DNA of 64,000 bases. It comes from Mangifera indica. Taxonomy: Eukaryota > Streptophyta > Magnoliopsida > Sapindales > Anacardiaceae. The stretch spans positions 3,968,001-4,032,000 of the forward strand of contig NC_058138.1 in NCBI RefSeq assembly GCF_011075055.1, read 5' to 3'. Positions 11,380 to 26,099 of this stretch are shown in pieces. The notes under the pieces are model-generated. The model was not told the origin of the DNA, ran no database searches, and saw only the letters and a list, made by a program, of their open reading frames with translations. Every line of letters starts with the position of its first letter. The first letter of the stretch is position 1. The translations under genes were made by a program, and so were the position numbers.

Positions 11380-12790
11380 CATCCGTTAATCAGAGATTCC
11401 TGTCTTAGATGTCCGTAAAAAGAAGACAACGACCTAATTAGTTTGAGACTAACATATGACAGGAGGTGGGGCATTTTATTTAGTTTCACTTTCACATTGA
11501 TTTGTATCGCATGTAATCAAATTACTAATTCCAAACTTTCATTTATCACATTTCCCATCACTTTCTCGCTCCCTCCATTTCTCTTGTCTCGTGACTCTCC
11601 ACGTGCCTTTATCCGCAGACGTGCTTGTTCTGTGGGCTAGTCTATCCTATTACATAATTTTTTTAAAATTATTTTGCCAAGCCATGTTGGGCCGCCCACC
11701 AAACCTTACCCAGGGGTCTTGGCACGTCTCATATTCTCTGTGGTGAAGTTACATTCTAGATTAAGCTTAATTTAAATAAATTTGATTAAAGTAATTTAAA
11801 CTCAAATTTAAATATGTGAGTTTAATATTTTTAAGTTTGTGTTTTATAAGTATTTAATTTATAAAATTTTTGAATCTAAAAAATTTAATACAAATAAATT
11901 AAAATAATGTTATTTTTTCGATCTATATTAAAACGATGTTGTTTCAATATCAAACTAAACTTGAAATTCAATTTCTTAATTTGACAATTAAAAAAAAAAC
12001 TATAAGAAAATATATTAGTTTAACCAAATACAATACTAATTTATATTCAATAATTATTTTTAAAAATATTTAACTAAAATAATATTTTAATATGAGTAAA
12101 AATAATATATTAATAGTTTGATTTTAATATATCGTTAAAAAAGATTTAAACTTATACTTAAGTATATACAAAATATCTTTTTTTACTATTTAAATTATCT
12201 TTTAAGATTTATTATTTTGATATCTTGTAAATTTTTAAGTTTTTATTATTATTTTAATACCTATATTCTGCAAAATTCTCTCTCATTATAAATTTATTTA
12301 TATAATACTAAAAAATTAAAAAAAAAAACATTCAGGTTCTAAAATTTCAAGTTTCAACTTATAAACCCAGAGGAGAAGAAGTTAAAAAAAAATTATTGGA
12401 AAAAAAATAAAAGAAATTATTTTAGAATATATGTTATCCTGCGTATTATAATTAATTCATTCGAATGTATTATTATATAATTAAATATAAAATAATAATT
12501 AATTATATAATAATATAATATTATTAATACTTAAATAATTACTTGTAGACAGAAAATTGATGAAAAAATATAATCTTTTTACTTGAAAAAGGTTATTCTT
12601 TTTCAAAGGATTATGGTGACGTGGAGCGTAGTAGTTATCTCCCCTTCTACCTGAAGGGACTGAGGTTGACAGGGCCAGAAGTGGAAAAGAGAAGGCAACA
12701 GCTACAAAATTTACTAATAATAAATTATTAAAATATTTATTTTTTGTTCACATGTTTATATAATCCCCATTTTAAAATAGGCACGGGTTT
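11380..12790. repeat. Segmental duplication, copy II (promoter-like)
   Basis: Second copy of the segment at 1140-3845. Matching blocks are CATTTCCCATCACTTTCTCG (11549), GCCATGTTGGGCCGCCCAC (11680), the CTCTCTCATTATAAATTTAT block (12271) and the block at 12582-12785 with the TTATGGTGACGTGGAGC core and a TATA-like stretch before AATCCCC. The copy is interrupted on its right side by the MITE that starts at 12807. No gene follows. Confidence 0.6.
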
Positions 12791-12806
12791 GACTGAATTA
12801 TTCCTA

Positions 12807-14033
12807 GGCCAAAAAATTGTTTCCATGAAGGTTTGGTATAATTCTAAAATTTTATCATTAATTTTTAAAAATTTATTTATAATTTAATTTTTATTAAAAG
12901 TTTTAGTTATGGTTAAAAGTAAAAATAGTATTAAATAAAAAAATTTAAGAAATTAAAATTTTATCACATTTTTTTTATAGTTTTAAAAATATATTTTTTT
13001 TTCGTCCCCCCACATAAGGTTTGAAAAAATAAATATTTTCCCTTAGGGGGCGTTTGATTTGAGTAATGTTTGATTACTAAAATAGATAGATTACCTTGAA
13101 GATAGATTACTTAGAAGATTATCGGGTATAAATGATTACTATGTTTGATAAAATTTGGTACGTATAAATAATTATTTTGTTTGGTTAAAGGTAATAAAAG
13201 ATTACTAGTAAATTATTTTACTTAAATGTTTTTTAATATAATTATTTTTAAATATTTTTTATATTATTTGTCATATTAATTAAAAATAAATTTATTTTTA
13301 TCTCAAAAAATTAATAAATAATAATATAATTATAATAAACTCAAGATTGCCCTAGTAATCTTTAAATACCTAAGGTGAAGGTGGTAATCAGATTACCACC
13401 TATATTACCTGCCACGTCAGTATTTGTAATAGAAGATTACTGTAATCTTTTATTACTGACAAACCAAACAAGGGAATAAAAGATAGATTACCAAGGTAAT
13501 CTTAAAATCCCTCAACCAAACGCACCCTTAGGATATATAGTTTTGCCTTGTTATTGCTGCTCCTTCAGTGGTTAATGTCAGTCAACCTTTATACCGGCGC
13601 TCCTTCCTCTCGTATGATAATGAATCATTTATGTGAAGACAAACACATATCTGTTTCTAGCCAATCTATGCATCAACCATTGCACTAATCTGTTTTGTCT
13701 TCGCATCGATGACTATTCGTCATCATCTGATATGAACGTTGGCCTGCTCCGATCACTAGAGGAACAATAACAAGACAAAACTATAAACCCTACGATGAAA
13801 ATGTTTATTTTTCAAACCTTAGATGGGGGTAATGATAGATTTTTAAACCTAAAAGAGAAAATATGATAAAACTTTAATTTTATAAATAATTTTTATTAAC
13901 TGATGATTTTACTTATAAACGTAACTAAAATTTTTAATAAAAATTAGTTTATGAGGTAGTGTTTGATTTTTGAAAGTTTGAAGGTAAAACTCAAAATTAT
14001 ATCAAACCTTGGGTGGGAACAAGTCTTTTGGCC
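12807..14033. mobile_element. GGCC-family MITE with a nested Tourist-like MITE
   Basis: The left end reads GGCCAAAAAATTGTTTCC and the right end, reverse complemented, reads GGCCAAAAGACTTGTTCCCA. Flanking 9-bp repeats are TTATTCCTA (12798-12806) and TTATTCTTA (14034-14042), 8 of 9 identical. A complete Tourist-like element (13046-13527) sits inside and is therefore younger. Without it the element is about 745 bp. No coding capacity is visible. Confidence 0.8.
13046..13527. mobile_element. Tourist-like (PIF/Harbinger) MITE, copy 1
   Basis: 482 bp with termini GGGGGCGTTTGATTTGAGTA and, reverse complemented, GGGTGCGTTTGGTTGAGGG, flanked by TTA on both sides (13043-13045 and 13528-13530). Size, termini and 3-bp TWA duplication fit PIF/Harbinger MITEs. 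Copies 2 and 3 lie at 33888 and 34322. Confidence 0.88.
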
Positions 14034-14909
14034 TTATTCTTATCATTTATCACATATCATATTATATAATAATAACCCGTCATTATTTACAAATTATTAC
14101 AAACACATTGAAAATTTTAAAATTGATTAAATATACATCTATTATATCATCATTATTTCAAAATATATATATATATATATTTGTATCGATTATATATAAC
14201 TATTGTATCGTATTAATTTTCAATATACTTTGTAGCACACTTTATTGTTATTGTTATAATTTATGTAGCTTGTAAAATGTTTGGGCCAACTCAAAATATT
14301 CTTTACTTGCAATCAAGATCCTAAATTATAACATTCTTTTAATTTCTTCCTTTTGCTTGGAAGCAATGTATCAAACTCGGATCGGATATGACTAGTTTGA
14401 TCAATTCGAGTGATAGATAAATTAATGAATTGTTTAAATAAATATTAAAATAATAGTTAATCGAATATAATTATGGTATGATAATATAAGTCATAATCCT
14501 TATTAGATGGACTTGGATTGAGTAAGAGAAATTACAAAATTTGTCACTTTTCCAATTCGGCTAACTTTAAAACATATTACATATAAAATAAAAAAAATCA
14601 GTCCTCCCAATTGCTGGAAAGTTGCTTTTGGAAAGCATAGCATTCCTCAAGGTGAAGGAAACTATATTTATGACACTTGATTTGAGTTTAAGGTTTGTCG
14701 ATAATTTACGTGTGCAATATCAATATCATCTCTTCAATATTATTATTCATTAACTCGAAACAATTTTTACTTTTATTTTCATAATTATATAATAAAAAAT
14801 TGATCAATTATTATTTTAGAATATTTTTTTATTATAACTTACATTTATTTTTATACCTTAGTCCAAATGTATCAGTTTCTCTAATTCTATCTATGTTATT
14901 AATGGTTTA
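14034..14909. other. AT-rich intergenic DNA
   Basis: I see no gene, only AT-rich sequence including a short (AT)n run near 14164-14182. Confidence 0.5.
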
Positions 14910-15230
14910 TAGGCCTACAATGACTCGGATTGAATTCGAACTGAGCTAAACTTGAGTTTGAACTCTACTCAGTTTACATATAACTGAGCTCAAGCTTCTA
15001 AAAGTTAAGTTTGAATTCAACTCGACTAGTTTTTCGTTATTAAAACGATATTATTTTAATACATATTGATCAAAATGACGTCGTTTTGTATCAAAATTTT
15101 TAATTAAAAAATTTGACGAGTAACTTAAACTTGAGTTCGATTGAGTCGTATATAAGACTAACTCATTTCGGGCTCGTTTGAGTCAAGCTCGAGCTCAAAT
15201 TCGAATAGGCTCGATTTGAATCCAACCCTA
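14910..15230. mobile_element. Diverged hAT-like hairpin MITE
   Basis: Starts TAGGCCTACAATGACTCGG and ends CGATTTGAATCCAACCCTA. The middle contains AAAACGATATTATTTTAATA and AAAATGACGTCGTTTTG, as in the copies at 32190, 44416 and 46225. No matching 8-bp flanks remain, so the copy is old or its left end is misjudged. Confidence 0.6.
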
Positions 15231-16310
15231 TCAGTGACATTCAATTATTGCCTTTAAAAAAATGAGACACTTGATAGTGACTATAGGGTAAATAAATATA
15301 AATTAAATAATATTTTTAACTCTTTGAATATAAATTCTTAATAAACGGTTAATTTGGATAATATTTTATTAAAATTAAAATATTATTATAAAAATATATT
15401 ATTTTGAATAATTATTTTATTCAATTAATATTAATAAAAAAAATACTAGACATTATTGCATTTCAAAACTTTTAATTTGTTAAACTAAAATTATTAAATA
15501 TGGGTAAAATTATATGTAACGATAGTAATCATATTACCTCTATATCAATTGTCATGTTAATTTTTTTAATAAAATATTATTATAATTTTTTATTAATTAA
15601 TAAATCAAATAATTTAATGTAGCTCAAAAAATTCCTATAAAATGGAAATGAAATCCTGGAAAATATTTCGTTAATAAAAACTCAATAATGTTATAAAAAT
15701 AATGTTACGTGCACATATAATGAGCACCATTAATGATGTGTTATAATGTGATTAGTTATTATTTTATTTTTAATTTAAAATTATTTGATCATATGATAAT
15801 ATATTATTATTAATGTGTATTTTAAATACGCTTAATTTTATTAAGATTTTAAACTCCTAATTTTATATCCAATTTTGCTCATCTCAAGTGATGTAACCAT
15901 CATATGACACTTGGCAATCGTAACATTATTGGTGCAATTCTTTGTACAAAATCACGTATTTGAATTAACAAGTATGGACCCAATTATAGAGCCCTAGGCC
16001 CATCAACCTGATCTTTCTTTTATACTCGATAGTAAAATTAGATTCGATTCAAACCGAGTCTAAATAAAAATTATCTATAAAATAATTTGAATCCAAAATA
16101 CCTAACTATTATTGAGATGAATACATCAAATCTTAAACTTTGCTCAATTGGTGAAGTCAAGGTTTGAATTTGCCTGATAATAATTTGACTTTGGACTTGA
16201 TTCTAATTGAACTCAAATTTAAATAGTCTTGAATTTACATCTTTTATGAAAACGAGCCTAATTTTTAAATTGAGCTCGGTTACATAACATTGATTTTGGA
16301 AAAATTTTGT
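15231..16310. other. Intergenic DNA with duplicated piece of RPL38 promoter
   Basis: 15700-15840 is a fragment of a repeat (ATGTG...GATTAGTTATTATTTTATTTTTAATTT) that recurs near 43850, 48320, 49330, 52700 and 53880. The block at 15967-16007 containing GAGCCCTAGGCCCAT is a near copy of the RPL38 promoter block at 16330-16370. Confidence 0.5.
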
Positions 16311-16312
16311 GA

Positions 16313-16442
16313 TATGGGCCCCTTGTTTGAACAAATATGGGCTCAATAGTAGAGCCCTAGGCCCATAATTCTCTCCTGTAATTACAAGAACAAAAACTAG
16401 GGTTTTGACCACTCTCACCCTGACCCAGCAGTATATATAAAA
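16313..16442 (+). promoter_or_regulatory. RPL38 core promoter (site II, telo-box, TATA)
   Basis: Upstream of RPL38 are TGGGCC/TGGGCT words (16315, 16338 and, inverted, 16360), which match site II elements, then CTAGGGTTTTG at 16398, a telo-box-like word, and TATATATAAAA at 16432-16442. Site II plus telo-box is the known layout of plant ribosomal-protein promoters. A pyrimidine-rich CTCTTCCTCTCT at 16464 probably marks the transcript start. Confidence 0.75.
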
Positions 16443-16514
16443 CACTCGGAGTGTTTTGCCAGGCCTCTTCCTCTCTAAGTTCCTCCCACTCGCTCTTCAG
16501 AAGCTTGAAACAAA

Positions 16515-18083
<1,569 letters not shown>

Positions 18084-18339
18084 AGAAATTGTCTGATCTA
18101 AAGGAACCAACTTTAATCAGTTGGTTTTAACAGAAGTTGAAGAAATTTTGTTTGTGCATTTTGGTTCACCTTTTTATTCAGCCATTAAAGATCGGATTTT
18201 TTATTTCTATTAGTTGTGGTTCATTTTCATCAATATTTGCCATGAGATTATTGACTGGAGTTGTACATCAGTTGAAAATTCTGCTCTTTCATGTTATGTT
18301 CCTTGCATTTTATATATTTTACATCTAGGACTTGTGGGT

Positions 18340-21300
18340 TAAAATCTGGCCAACCTTCATGGAAAGTCGAAAATTCTCACCTCCATTTTAAGCCACTTGT
18401 GAATTTTTTTAAGCATTGACTTTGGCTGGCCAATAGGGTATGAAGCACAAGAGTAGGGGTGTGTTTAGAATAAAAAATAGCTCGGTTTGAGTTAATCGAG
18501 TCAACATTAAGGGTGATTTGAGTTAGGTTTGAGTTTAACTTGAATTTATAATTTGAATCTATTACTCGAATATGTGGGTTACATTTATGGTTCGAAATCG
18601 TAACTCGTTAAAATAATGGTTAACAATTACTTAACATAATTCAAATTGAGTTATAAGTCAAGTTTAAATTAATCCATTTACTTGCCTTGTGAGTAAAATT
18701 TTTTCCAGCTTGAATCTAATTTGGTTTTGAAACGAGTTGAGTTGAATCAACTTTTGAGTATGGGCTAGTTCAGTTTGAGTACAATATTACTTGAGAGTGT
18801 TTTGAGATATTAAGACAAAACAATATGTATTAATAATGAATGCTAATTTGTATACTAGTGATGATATATTATTGTATAATTAATTGATCTTAAATTAAAA
18901 ATAAAGTATTATCTAATCAAATAATGATATAACATCGTTAGCATGGTATATTGAACACAATTTCACAAGATATTATACTTTACTAGTAAGCTTTTGCCAT
19001 CGATTATTGTTTGGATAAAAAGTTTAATAACAAATAGATGTCTCTTGCTCATATTCATTGTTTTTAAAATCTTAGGAATGGTGGAAATCGAACTAATTCA
19101 ATTGAGCTTTATTCAGAGTTTGATTTGATTTGCATTGAAGCTTTAACTTAATAGCATAGATTGAGTTTGGTTTTAATTCATTTTTGGTAATACTATTTAT
19201 GTTATCAGTGTTATTATTTATCTTGTAATGACAATATACATCACACTAACATTCTTTCGACGATATTGTCAACCATCTCACACAAGTTTGAACTCGAATT
19301 GATTATTGTAGATTCAAACTGAGTTCAAACTAACTTTTGTTTAGATTTGATTCGAATATATCCGTAATTTTAGGTTTTAAACTTAGTTACTTATTAGAAT
19401 AATAATTTGGTCACAAGTTTTTAATATGATTGAGTCGTGTTTGAATAACGTTTAGTTTAAAATTGCTTTGAATTTATAAGAACCAATTTAAGATTAATAA
19501 GTTAAAGTTTAAATTCAATTAAAAAACCATTTAATTTTGTAGTTGATTCAAATAAAAAGTTTTCAGCTTTTACAAGTTCATACTTGTCATATTATTTATC
19601 TACAAGTCATTTTCAACTCAAAAATAGAAACCTTAAAGATGAAGCAAACTTACATGTATTGACAACAGCATATTTTCTTCTTCCTTTTGTTTTTTTTCAA
19701 AGAATTGAAATCTCATAAAAAGCACAATCCTTGGTATATTCTCTTAATGTCCATGTTTGGTAGCTTTTCCAATTGACTTCAAATCGGCCCTCTCAGGTAG
19801 GATTCATGCCCACCAGAACTAACCACTGCACATCACAATGGGCAATAGGTCCTGCCCAACCAAGGTTAAAAACATTTTGCTTGGAGGGATACGACCCATC
19901 AAAAAAACCCACGAAAGCATGACTCAGGAAGTTATAGATTATGCCTTCAGTCTTAGCAGTGTAAGGCGAGCAAGAAATACCCCGCAAAGACCCAATTTTT
20001 GATGGGTTTTGGTACAATATGGTATGGTTTAACCCATCATCACGTCTATTACATAACAATTATCTAAAATCAAGATCAGATCGAGTCAATTGATTACGTC
20101 AAAACATGTTTTTAAGGTGATTCATATCGAAGCCTATGAGTTAACCTATAAAGACAAAACTGAAGAGGTAAAAAATTATGTCTTAAGTCTTGTGTTAAAG
20201 TGAGCAAATATAGTTCGTTAAAACTTATCTTTTGACGAGCTTTGATACAATATGATACACTCTAATTTGTTCTCGTATCTATTACATAACAATTATTTAA
20301 AATTAACATCAGATCAGATCAATTGGTTGAGAAGAAGCTTCGTCCCACATAAAAGTTTGATTTATTGTAATTTATGCAATTGTTAAGTGCTGAAAATAAC
20401 AATTCATTTATTAATATAACAAAGTTAAGTGCCATCAAAACAAAGTTATTTTTACGTTAAAAAATTATATATTTAATAATTAATTTTTTAATATTTATTT
20501 AAAAATTTCACCATTGATTGGATAGGAGCAATCATTTCACCTTGTCGGTAATTCAGGCTAGCTACGAAATCGTTACTCCACCCTCCCTCTCATTGCAGCC
20601 AAACACAGCCTTATCAGAACGCCATTGAACAAAACATAGGGACAAAACAGGAATTTTGATCCATTAAGGGAGGGTAATTTGGTCCTAAAGTGAATTGGCT
20701 CTAGCAAATACAATGGAATAGCTTGCATGATATCTTTTCTCACTTGACAGTTAGGTATAACGACCACACGAGCCAGTACAAATTACATAATGTGTCAAAA
20801 AATCATTATAAATACATTCGTAGGACCTTAGTTTGGACTATTTACATTTTCGCCCACATTTGATTGTTTTGTTAATAAAATTCAATTTCTTCACGTAATT
20901 GATCATGCCCCACCTCTTGATTATTATAAGCATTAATAAAAAGTCAATAACCTTCTAGATTGAGGTGGAGTAACTTAATCAAATTAAATTAAATTAAATC
21001 AAATTCAAATAAATCTTAATTTAAATCAATTTAAATTTATAATATTTAATTTAAATTTATTCAAATTGGTATATAATATTATCAAGAGACTATTGAGAAA
21101 ATAAATAGTATTATTGATAAAATGATAAGTTTTATTAAAAAGTAAATAATATTATCAACAAAAGAAACAGTGTTATCGAAATGATAAACAAACCAAACTT
21201 GAACTAAGTTTTTGAATTAAAATTTCAGTTTAAGTTTAGCTCGTTATAGTCAAATGTGAATTTGACCTTAAGTCGGATCAATTCGGAACTATCCCAACTT

Positions 21301-21480
21301 TTTAGGGTATTATTCACAAGGTTTAATTGATGTTTAAAATAAAATAAATCCACATTAGTTAGATGAGTCAAAAAGTTATTGCCTAAATCTTAAATAAATT
21401 GATGTGATTTACAGGAATTAGGGGACCAATTTGAAGAAATTGAGAATATTTGTCACCAAGAATTTCTCTTTTTTGTAAGA
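18340..21480. other. Intergenic DNA between RPL38 and LCAT3
   Basis: No gene is recognised. Pieces rich in GAGTTTGAATTC-like words at 18450-18800 and 19080-19560 look like old hAT-type MITE debris. 19920-20340 contains two diverged tandem copies of about 170-190 bp that both end in CGTATCTATTACATAACAATTAT-like sequence (near 20042 and 20274). The minus-strand frame at 19793-20059 lies in that repeat. 20573-20767 has a short frame without recognised domains. Confidence 0.5.
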
Positions 21481-21686
21481 CAAGAAGAAAAAAAATTGTG
21501 GACATTCTTGGCAAAACAAAAAAGGGTAAAAAGAACAGGTCATAAAGTCATAGGGGCTGAATTTAAATTTGGTCTTCTTCTTCAGAACACTCTTTTAGAG
21601 CTCTTTCGCTCACTGACGAACCGCCTACTCTCAACTTCCCAGGAAATTACAGGCAAGACCCGAATTCCAGTCAGTCTGTTTTAGTC

Positions 21687-24600
21687 ATGCTCGGAGACTT
21701 CTGCTTCTGTCCGTGTTTCGGTAACCGGAGCACCGAAAATGCTACGACCAACGAACTCGACCCGGTTCTGCTCGTTTCGGGTATTGGAGGTTCCATTCTC
21801 AATGCAAAGAGTAAAAAAACCGGGTCTCAGACCCGGGTTTGGGTTCGGATTTTACTGGCGGATTTGGAGTTCAAGAAGAAGCTTTGGTCTCTTTACAATC
21901 CAAAGACAGGTTGCATAAGAATGAATACGTGAAGTTTCTTTTCTTCTTTAGTGTTTTTTTTTTCCCTCTTATTGTGATTGGCTTGCTAGAAAGTGGAGCA
22001 AAGGTTGAGGTGGAGAGGGAAAAGTTGTGGGTTTATTTAAAAAATTAAAATTTCTGTGAAAAATTTGTGCTTTGCTTTTGATGAAAGCCAGTTTCTTGTT
22101 AAAGAAGTGGAGCAAAAGAATATACGGATTTTATTCATTTTTTTAATTATTTAATTTCAGTTTGTGTTGTGTTTTAATGAAGTTTATAAGCACTATGGTA
22201 CATTGTTACTGTCTGGTAGCAATTTTTTTTTTCGATATTTTATCTAGGAATTTAGTGATTGGCCAGAAAGTAGGAAAACTATTTGAGATAAAGAAGGATA
22301 GGAGATGGGTTAAGTTAGAAATTTGAACTTTCTGTGAAACTTTTGTGCTTTTAATGTCAAGTTAGAAATTTGAACTTCCTGTGAAACTTTTGTGCTTTTA
22401 ATTTGATGGAGTTTATCTTAGCTTCCTATTGAAAAAGTTTTGAGAGAGATGAAAATTGGTTTAATGGGTTGCTTTCTTTTAAAGAAAATTAAAAGGAAAT
22501 GAAAAGAAAAGTCAAGCTTGAATGTTGTTGGGATTGACTGAAACCTCAGAGTCATATTCCAACTTCAGTTTAGTTCTTCATTTTTGTTTTTTCCAGCTAC
22601 AAACATAGAGAAAAAATTTATTGTTGTTAATACATTTTTGTCGGATCAACATTTCCAAATGGATTAAAATTGCTTAATCTTTGGAAGCTGTAATGCCATC
22701 TGATATCGTACTGGTTTAAATTTCAATCGTTCTGAGGTGAGGAATAGTAAGTTTAACTTTTAGGTCCTCTGTCCTTTTGAATTGACTGGTGAATCATTAT
22801 TTGGTTTAAGTTAAATAATAGTCCATCCTTGCTGTTCTTTTTCAAAGCAAAAGCTTATACACTGAGGTTTTGGTCATTCTGTTTAACAGGTTATACGGAA
22901 TCACTGGAAACTGACCGTGAAATTGTGGTCCCTGATGATGACTATGGACTATATGCAATTGATATCTTAGATCCATCATTTGTAAGATAATTCATTTTGT
23001 AATTAGATGCTCGTAGTTGCTTGTTATTTCTAACAAATGCTATTAATAATTTTGTAAATTTTCAGCTTTATGTTTCTTTGTTAGAAGTTCATGGACAATC
23101 ATGTTGTCACTTATAAGACTGTGGTGTTTGAATTATTGTAAAAAGATTGATAATTACTAGAATTCAGTCCATACAGACTTGCTCAAATGCAATCATAATC
23201 TAGGACGTTGACCAATCTTATGTTCCATTCTATTCCATTTGTTGATTTGTTCAATGGCATAGTTCCATAGTTTCTTTCTAGGTCCGCATGCTTACTGCCG
23301 TGGTTATGACATCTTTTCCTTCCCATCTACCATAGCTAAGCCTTCTGATTCTTGGCAACTCCGTTGGGTTTTGCTTTTCAAGGTGATGATCACTCATTTT
23401 GTGTGTCAATCTGATATGCATGCCACATTTTTGGCTTATTTTGGGTGTCAACAAATAGTCTTGCCCATTAGTAGCAAGTTTTGATTCATATCTAAATTAT
23501 GAAATAGTACACTAATGGAAACACTTAGTTTAGTGATTCATAAGCAGATTATGGTATTTTTTGGAATTGAGAATGCACCTCTTATCTTTCAAACTCTTAC
23601 TTTTGCATTTTCTACTCATCCTGTTAAACAAATTATTAGAACTAGTCATTCCGCTTCTTAATTTTGACGTTATAGTATTTCTTGATATTCCAGTTCATAA
23701 AACTTATACATTTGAAGGAAGTATATCATTTTCATGATATGATAGACATGCTAGTTGGATGTGGATATAAAAAGGGAACGACTTTGTTTGGATATGGCTA
23801 TGATTTCCGGCAAAGCAACAGGTAATAATTTTCTACGTTCCTCATTTGGTGCTTAAACTGATCAATTGTGCTGTATAAATTTCTCAACTGAAATCTCTAA
23901 CTCCTCTACAATCACAAGAGTTCCTGACAACTGAAATTTCCTTGACCTTGCTTGAGTAAATAGTATCATGTTTGTTCTATTGTTCTTAGGATTGACAAGT
24001 TAATGGAAGGTCTTAAAGTAAAGTTGGAAACCGCATACAAAGCCTCAGGGAATAGAAAAGTTAACATAATTTCCCACTCAATGGGCGGGCTGCTAGTTTT
24101 GTGTTTCATGTCGCTTCATAAAGATGTACGCATGTCATAACTTGGTGATGTGTTGAAACATTTATTGTAATTTATAAAACTAGGTGCAAATATTTCAACT
24201 ACCATTGTTCATGAATCATGATAGGCCCAAAATTGATTATAACATTCATATGCAGGTATTTGCCAAGTATATAAGTAAATGGATTAGCATTGCATGCCCT
24301 TTTCAAGGTGATTTCCTTTTCGTAATGCCTTTTGCGTTAATTGGAAAGTGCTATGCATGTGTGTTTTTGTGTTTGTCTGTACTTATAGCCCGCATGTATA
24401 ATTTAGTTACTAGAACAATGTTGATGGACTCTTACAATGCAGCTGGAAAAACTTGTACTAATCAGGATTTTTTGTGTTACTGAAATATGCTTTACCAGGT
24501 GCACCAGGATGCATCAATGATTCTCTGTTAACTGGATTGCAGTTTGTTGAAGGCCTTGAAAGCTTCTTTTTTGTATCAAGATGGACTATGCATCAACTGG

Positions 24601-26084
24601 TAATCTTTCGATATAATATCATGGCCTGTAATATAAGAAAGGGCATTGAACAATATATTTATATGTTGATGATAGGTTTGCTCACATAATCTAAATCTGA
24701 AAATAGCACATCTTATTCTGCTTCATTCCATTGGCCTGTCTTATCAGCTTATGCAGTTACTTAGTTGCTTGTATCAAACTGACATTTGGTGAAGTAAAAA
24801 TATGATGTATTGTTATGTGTTTTCTGTTTACACGTAGTTGGTTGAGTGCCCATCAATCTATGAGATGTTGCCAAATCCAGGCTTCAAGTGGAAAAGGCAG
24901 CCACAGATTGAGGTTTGGCAAGAGGAATTAATCAATGGAGAATCTTCTGTCAAACTGGAGACATATGGTCCGCTTGACAGTGTTGGTTTATTCGAAGAAG
25001 CATTGAGGAACAATGAGGTACAATTGTTAGACTGTCTGTAAATGCTTACATACATGTATTTTGAAATAAATATTTTGGAAGGATACGGCTAGTATCTGTT
25101 GCTTGTTTCATTGCAGTTGTAGACCTTGTATTTTCTCATATTTTGTTTACATCAATTGTATAATTAGCATTCATTCTCAACTGCTTGTTGTAGCTAAATT
25201 ATAACGGGAATAAAATAGCGCTTCCCTTCAACTTTTCGATCCTCAAATGGGCTTCCGATACACGCCAAATCATGAATGAAGCTCGACTACCAGATGGGGT
25301 CTGCTTCTACAATGTATATGGAACATCATTCGACACACCTTTTGACGTCTGGTAAGTAACTCAACCACTTCATGAAATTAAGATTAGAAATAACCCTTTA
25401 CATGTCATGAAGCATACCTGAAATATATTTTCAATGCAGTTATGGTTCGGAGACCTCTCCAATTGAAGACCTCTCTGAAATCTGCCACTCAATTGTGAGT
25501 AACGGTTCTCTAAGATCTTGATAACATCACAAACAAACAATTTTTTTTAATGTTCACAACTCCTTTTGTGCACTCTGAGAATATAACATGCCGTTGATCT
25601 AACATCCACAAGATCGTGGCTGCAGGTATATTTATACTTTACTACATATCAATTATGACATTTCTCCTACTCTGTTTGTTTCAGCCCCAGTATTCTTATG
25701 TGGATGGAGATGGAACAGTTCCTGCTGAATCAGCTATGGTGCTCTCTCTCTCCTTCCATTAAATTTTCATATACATGACTTGAAGTTTATCTTAAGAAAG
25801 TCTGCATGGTCCAATTGGAAATTATGAGCTTTCGACACCTTTCTCGATACTATTTTCTTCTACAATGAAAACATATCAAGTAATTTATTATTCTATTTAT
25901 TCCTCAGGCTGATGGATTTGGTGCAGTTGAGAGGGTCGGAATTGCTGCTACTCACCGGGGACTGTTGAGCAACAAGACCACGTTTCAACTCATCAAAAAA
26001 TGGCTGGGGATTGATGAAAACATCAGTAAGCAATCAAAAACCTCAAGAGTGGCAGATGCCCTAATTCAGCCTGTACACATGTAA
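21687..26084 (+). CDS. LCAT3: Phospholipase A1, LCAT3-like (alpha/beta-hydrolase)
   Basis: Predicted 451-residue lipid acyl hydrolase of the lecithin:cholesterol acyltransferase family. Its plant LCAT3 branch is known as a phospholipase A1 acting on membrane phosphatidylcholine rather than a sterol acyltransferase. Eleven exons: 21687-21909, 22890-22981, 23694-23821, 23990-24125, 24256-24307, 24499-24599, 24838-25017, 25194-25351, 25440-25494, 25685-25738, 25908-26084. All introns are GT-AG and the frame is continuous. Landmarks are DPVLLVSGIGGSIL near residue 30, GYGYDFRQSNR (ending at 148), the nucleophile motif ISHSMGG with Ser178, the lid-like region GAPGCINDSLLTG, the acid motif VDGDGTVP (382-388) and His409 in THRGLL. 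The length agrees with Arabidopsis LCAT3 (about 447). The start is the first ATG after a stop-rich leader and is followed by a Cys-rich CFCPCFG segment. The gene looks intact. Confidence 0.93.
22312..22405 (+). repeat. Tandem pair in LCAT3 intron 1
   Basis: Two adjacent copies of a unit of about 47 bp containing GTTAGAAATTTGAACTT and GTGAAACTTTTGTGCTTTTAA. One or two differences separate them, so the duplication is recent. Confidence 0.8.
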
Positions 26085-26099
26085 AATTCTTTTCTTCTA

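Noticed and set aside
19793..20059. Minus-strand frame of 88 codons as a gene
   Set aside because: No domain recognised, and part of it belongs to a diverged tandem repeat with a copy ending near 20290.
24184..24689. Frames of 99 and 71 codons as separate genes
   Set aside because: They are LCAT3 exons 5 and 6 read through into introns.
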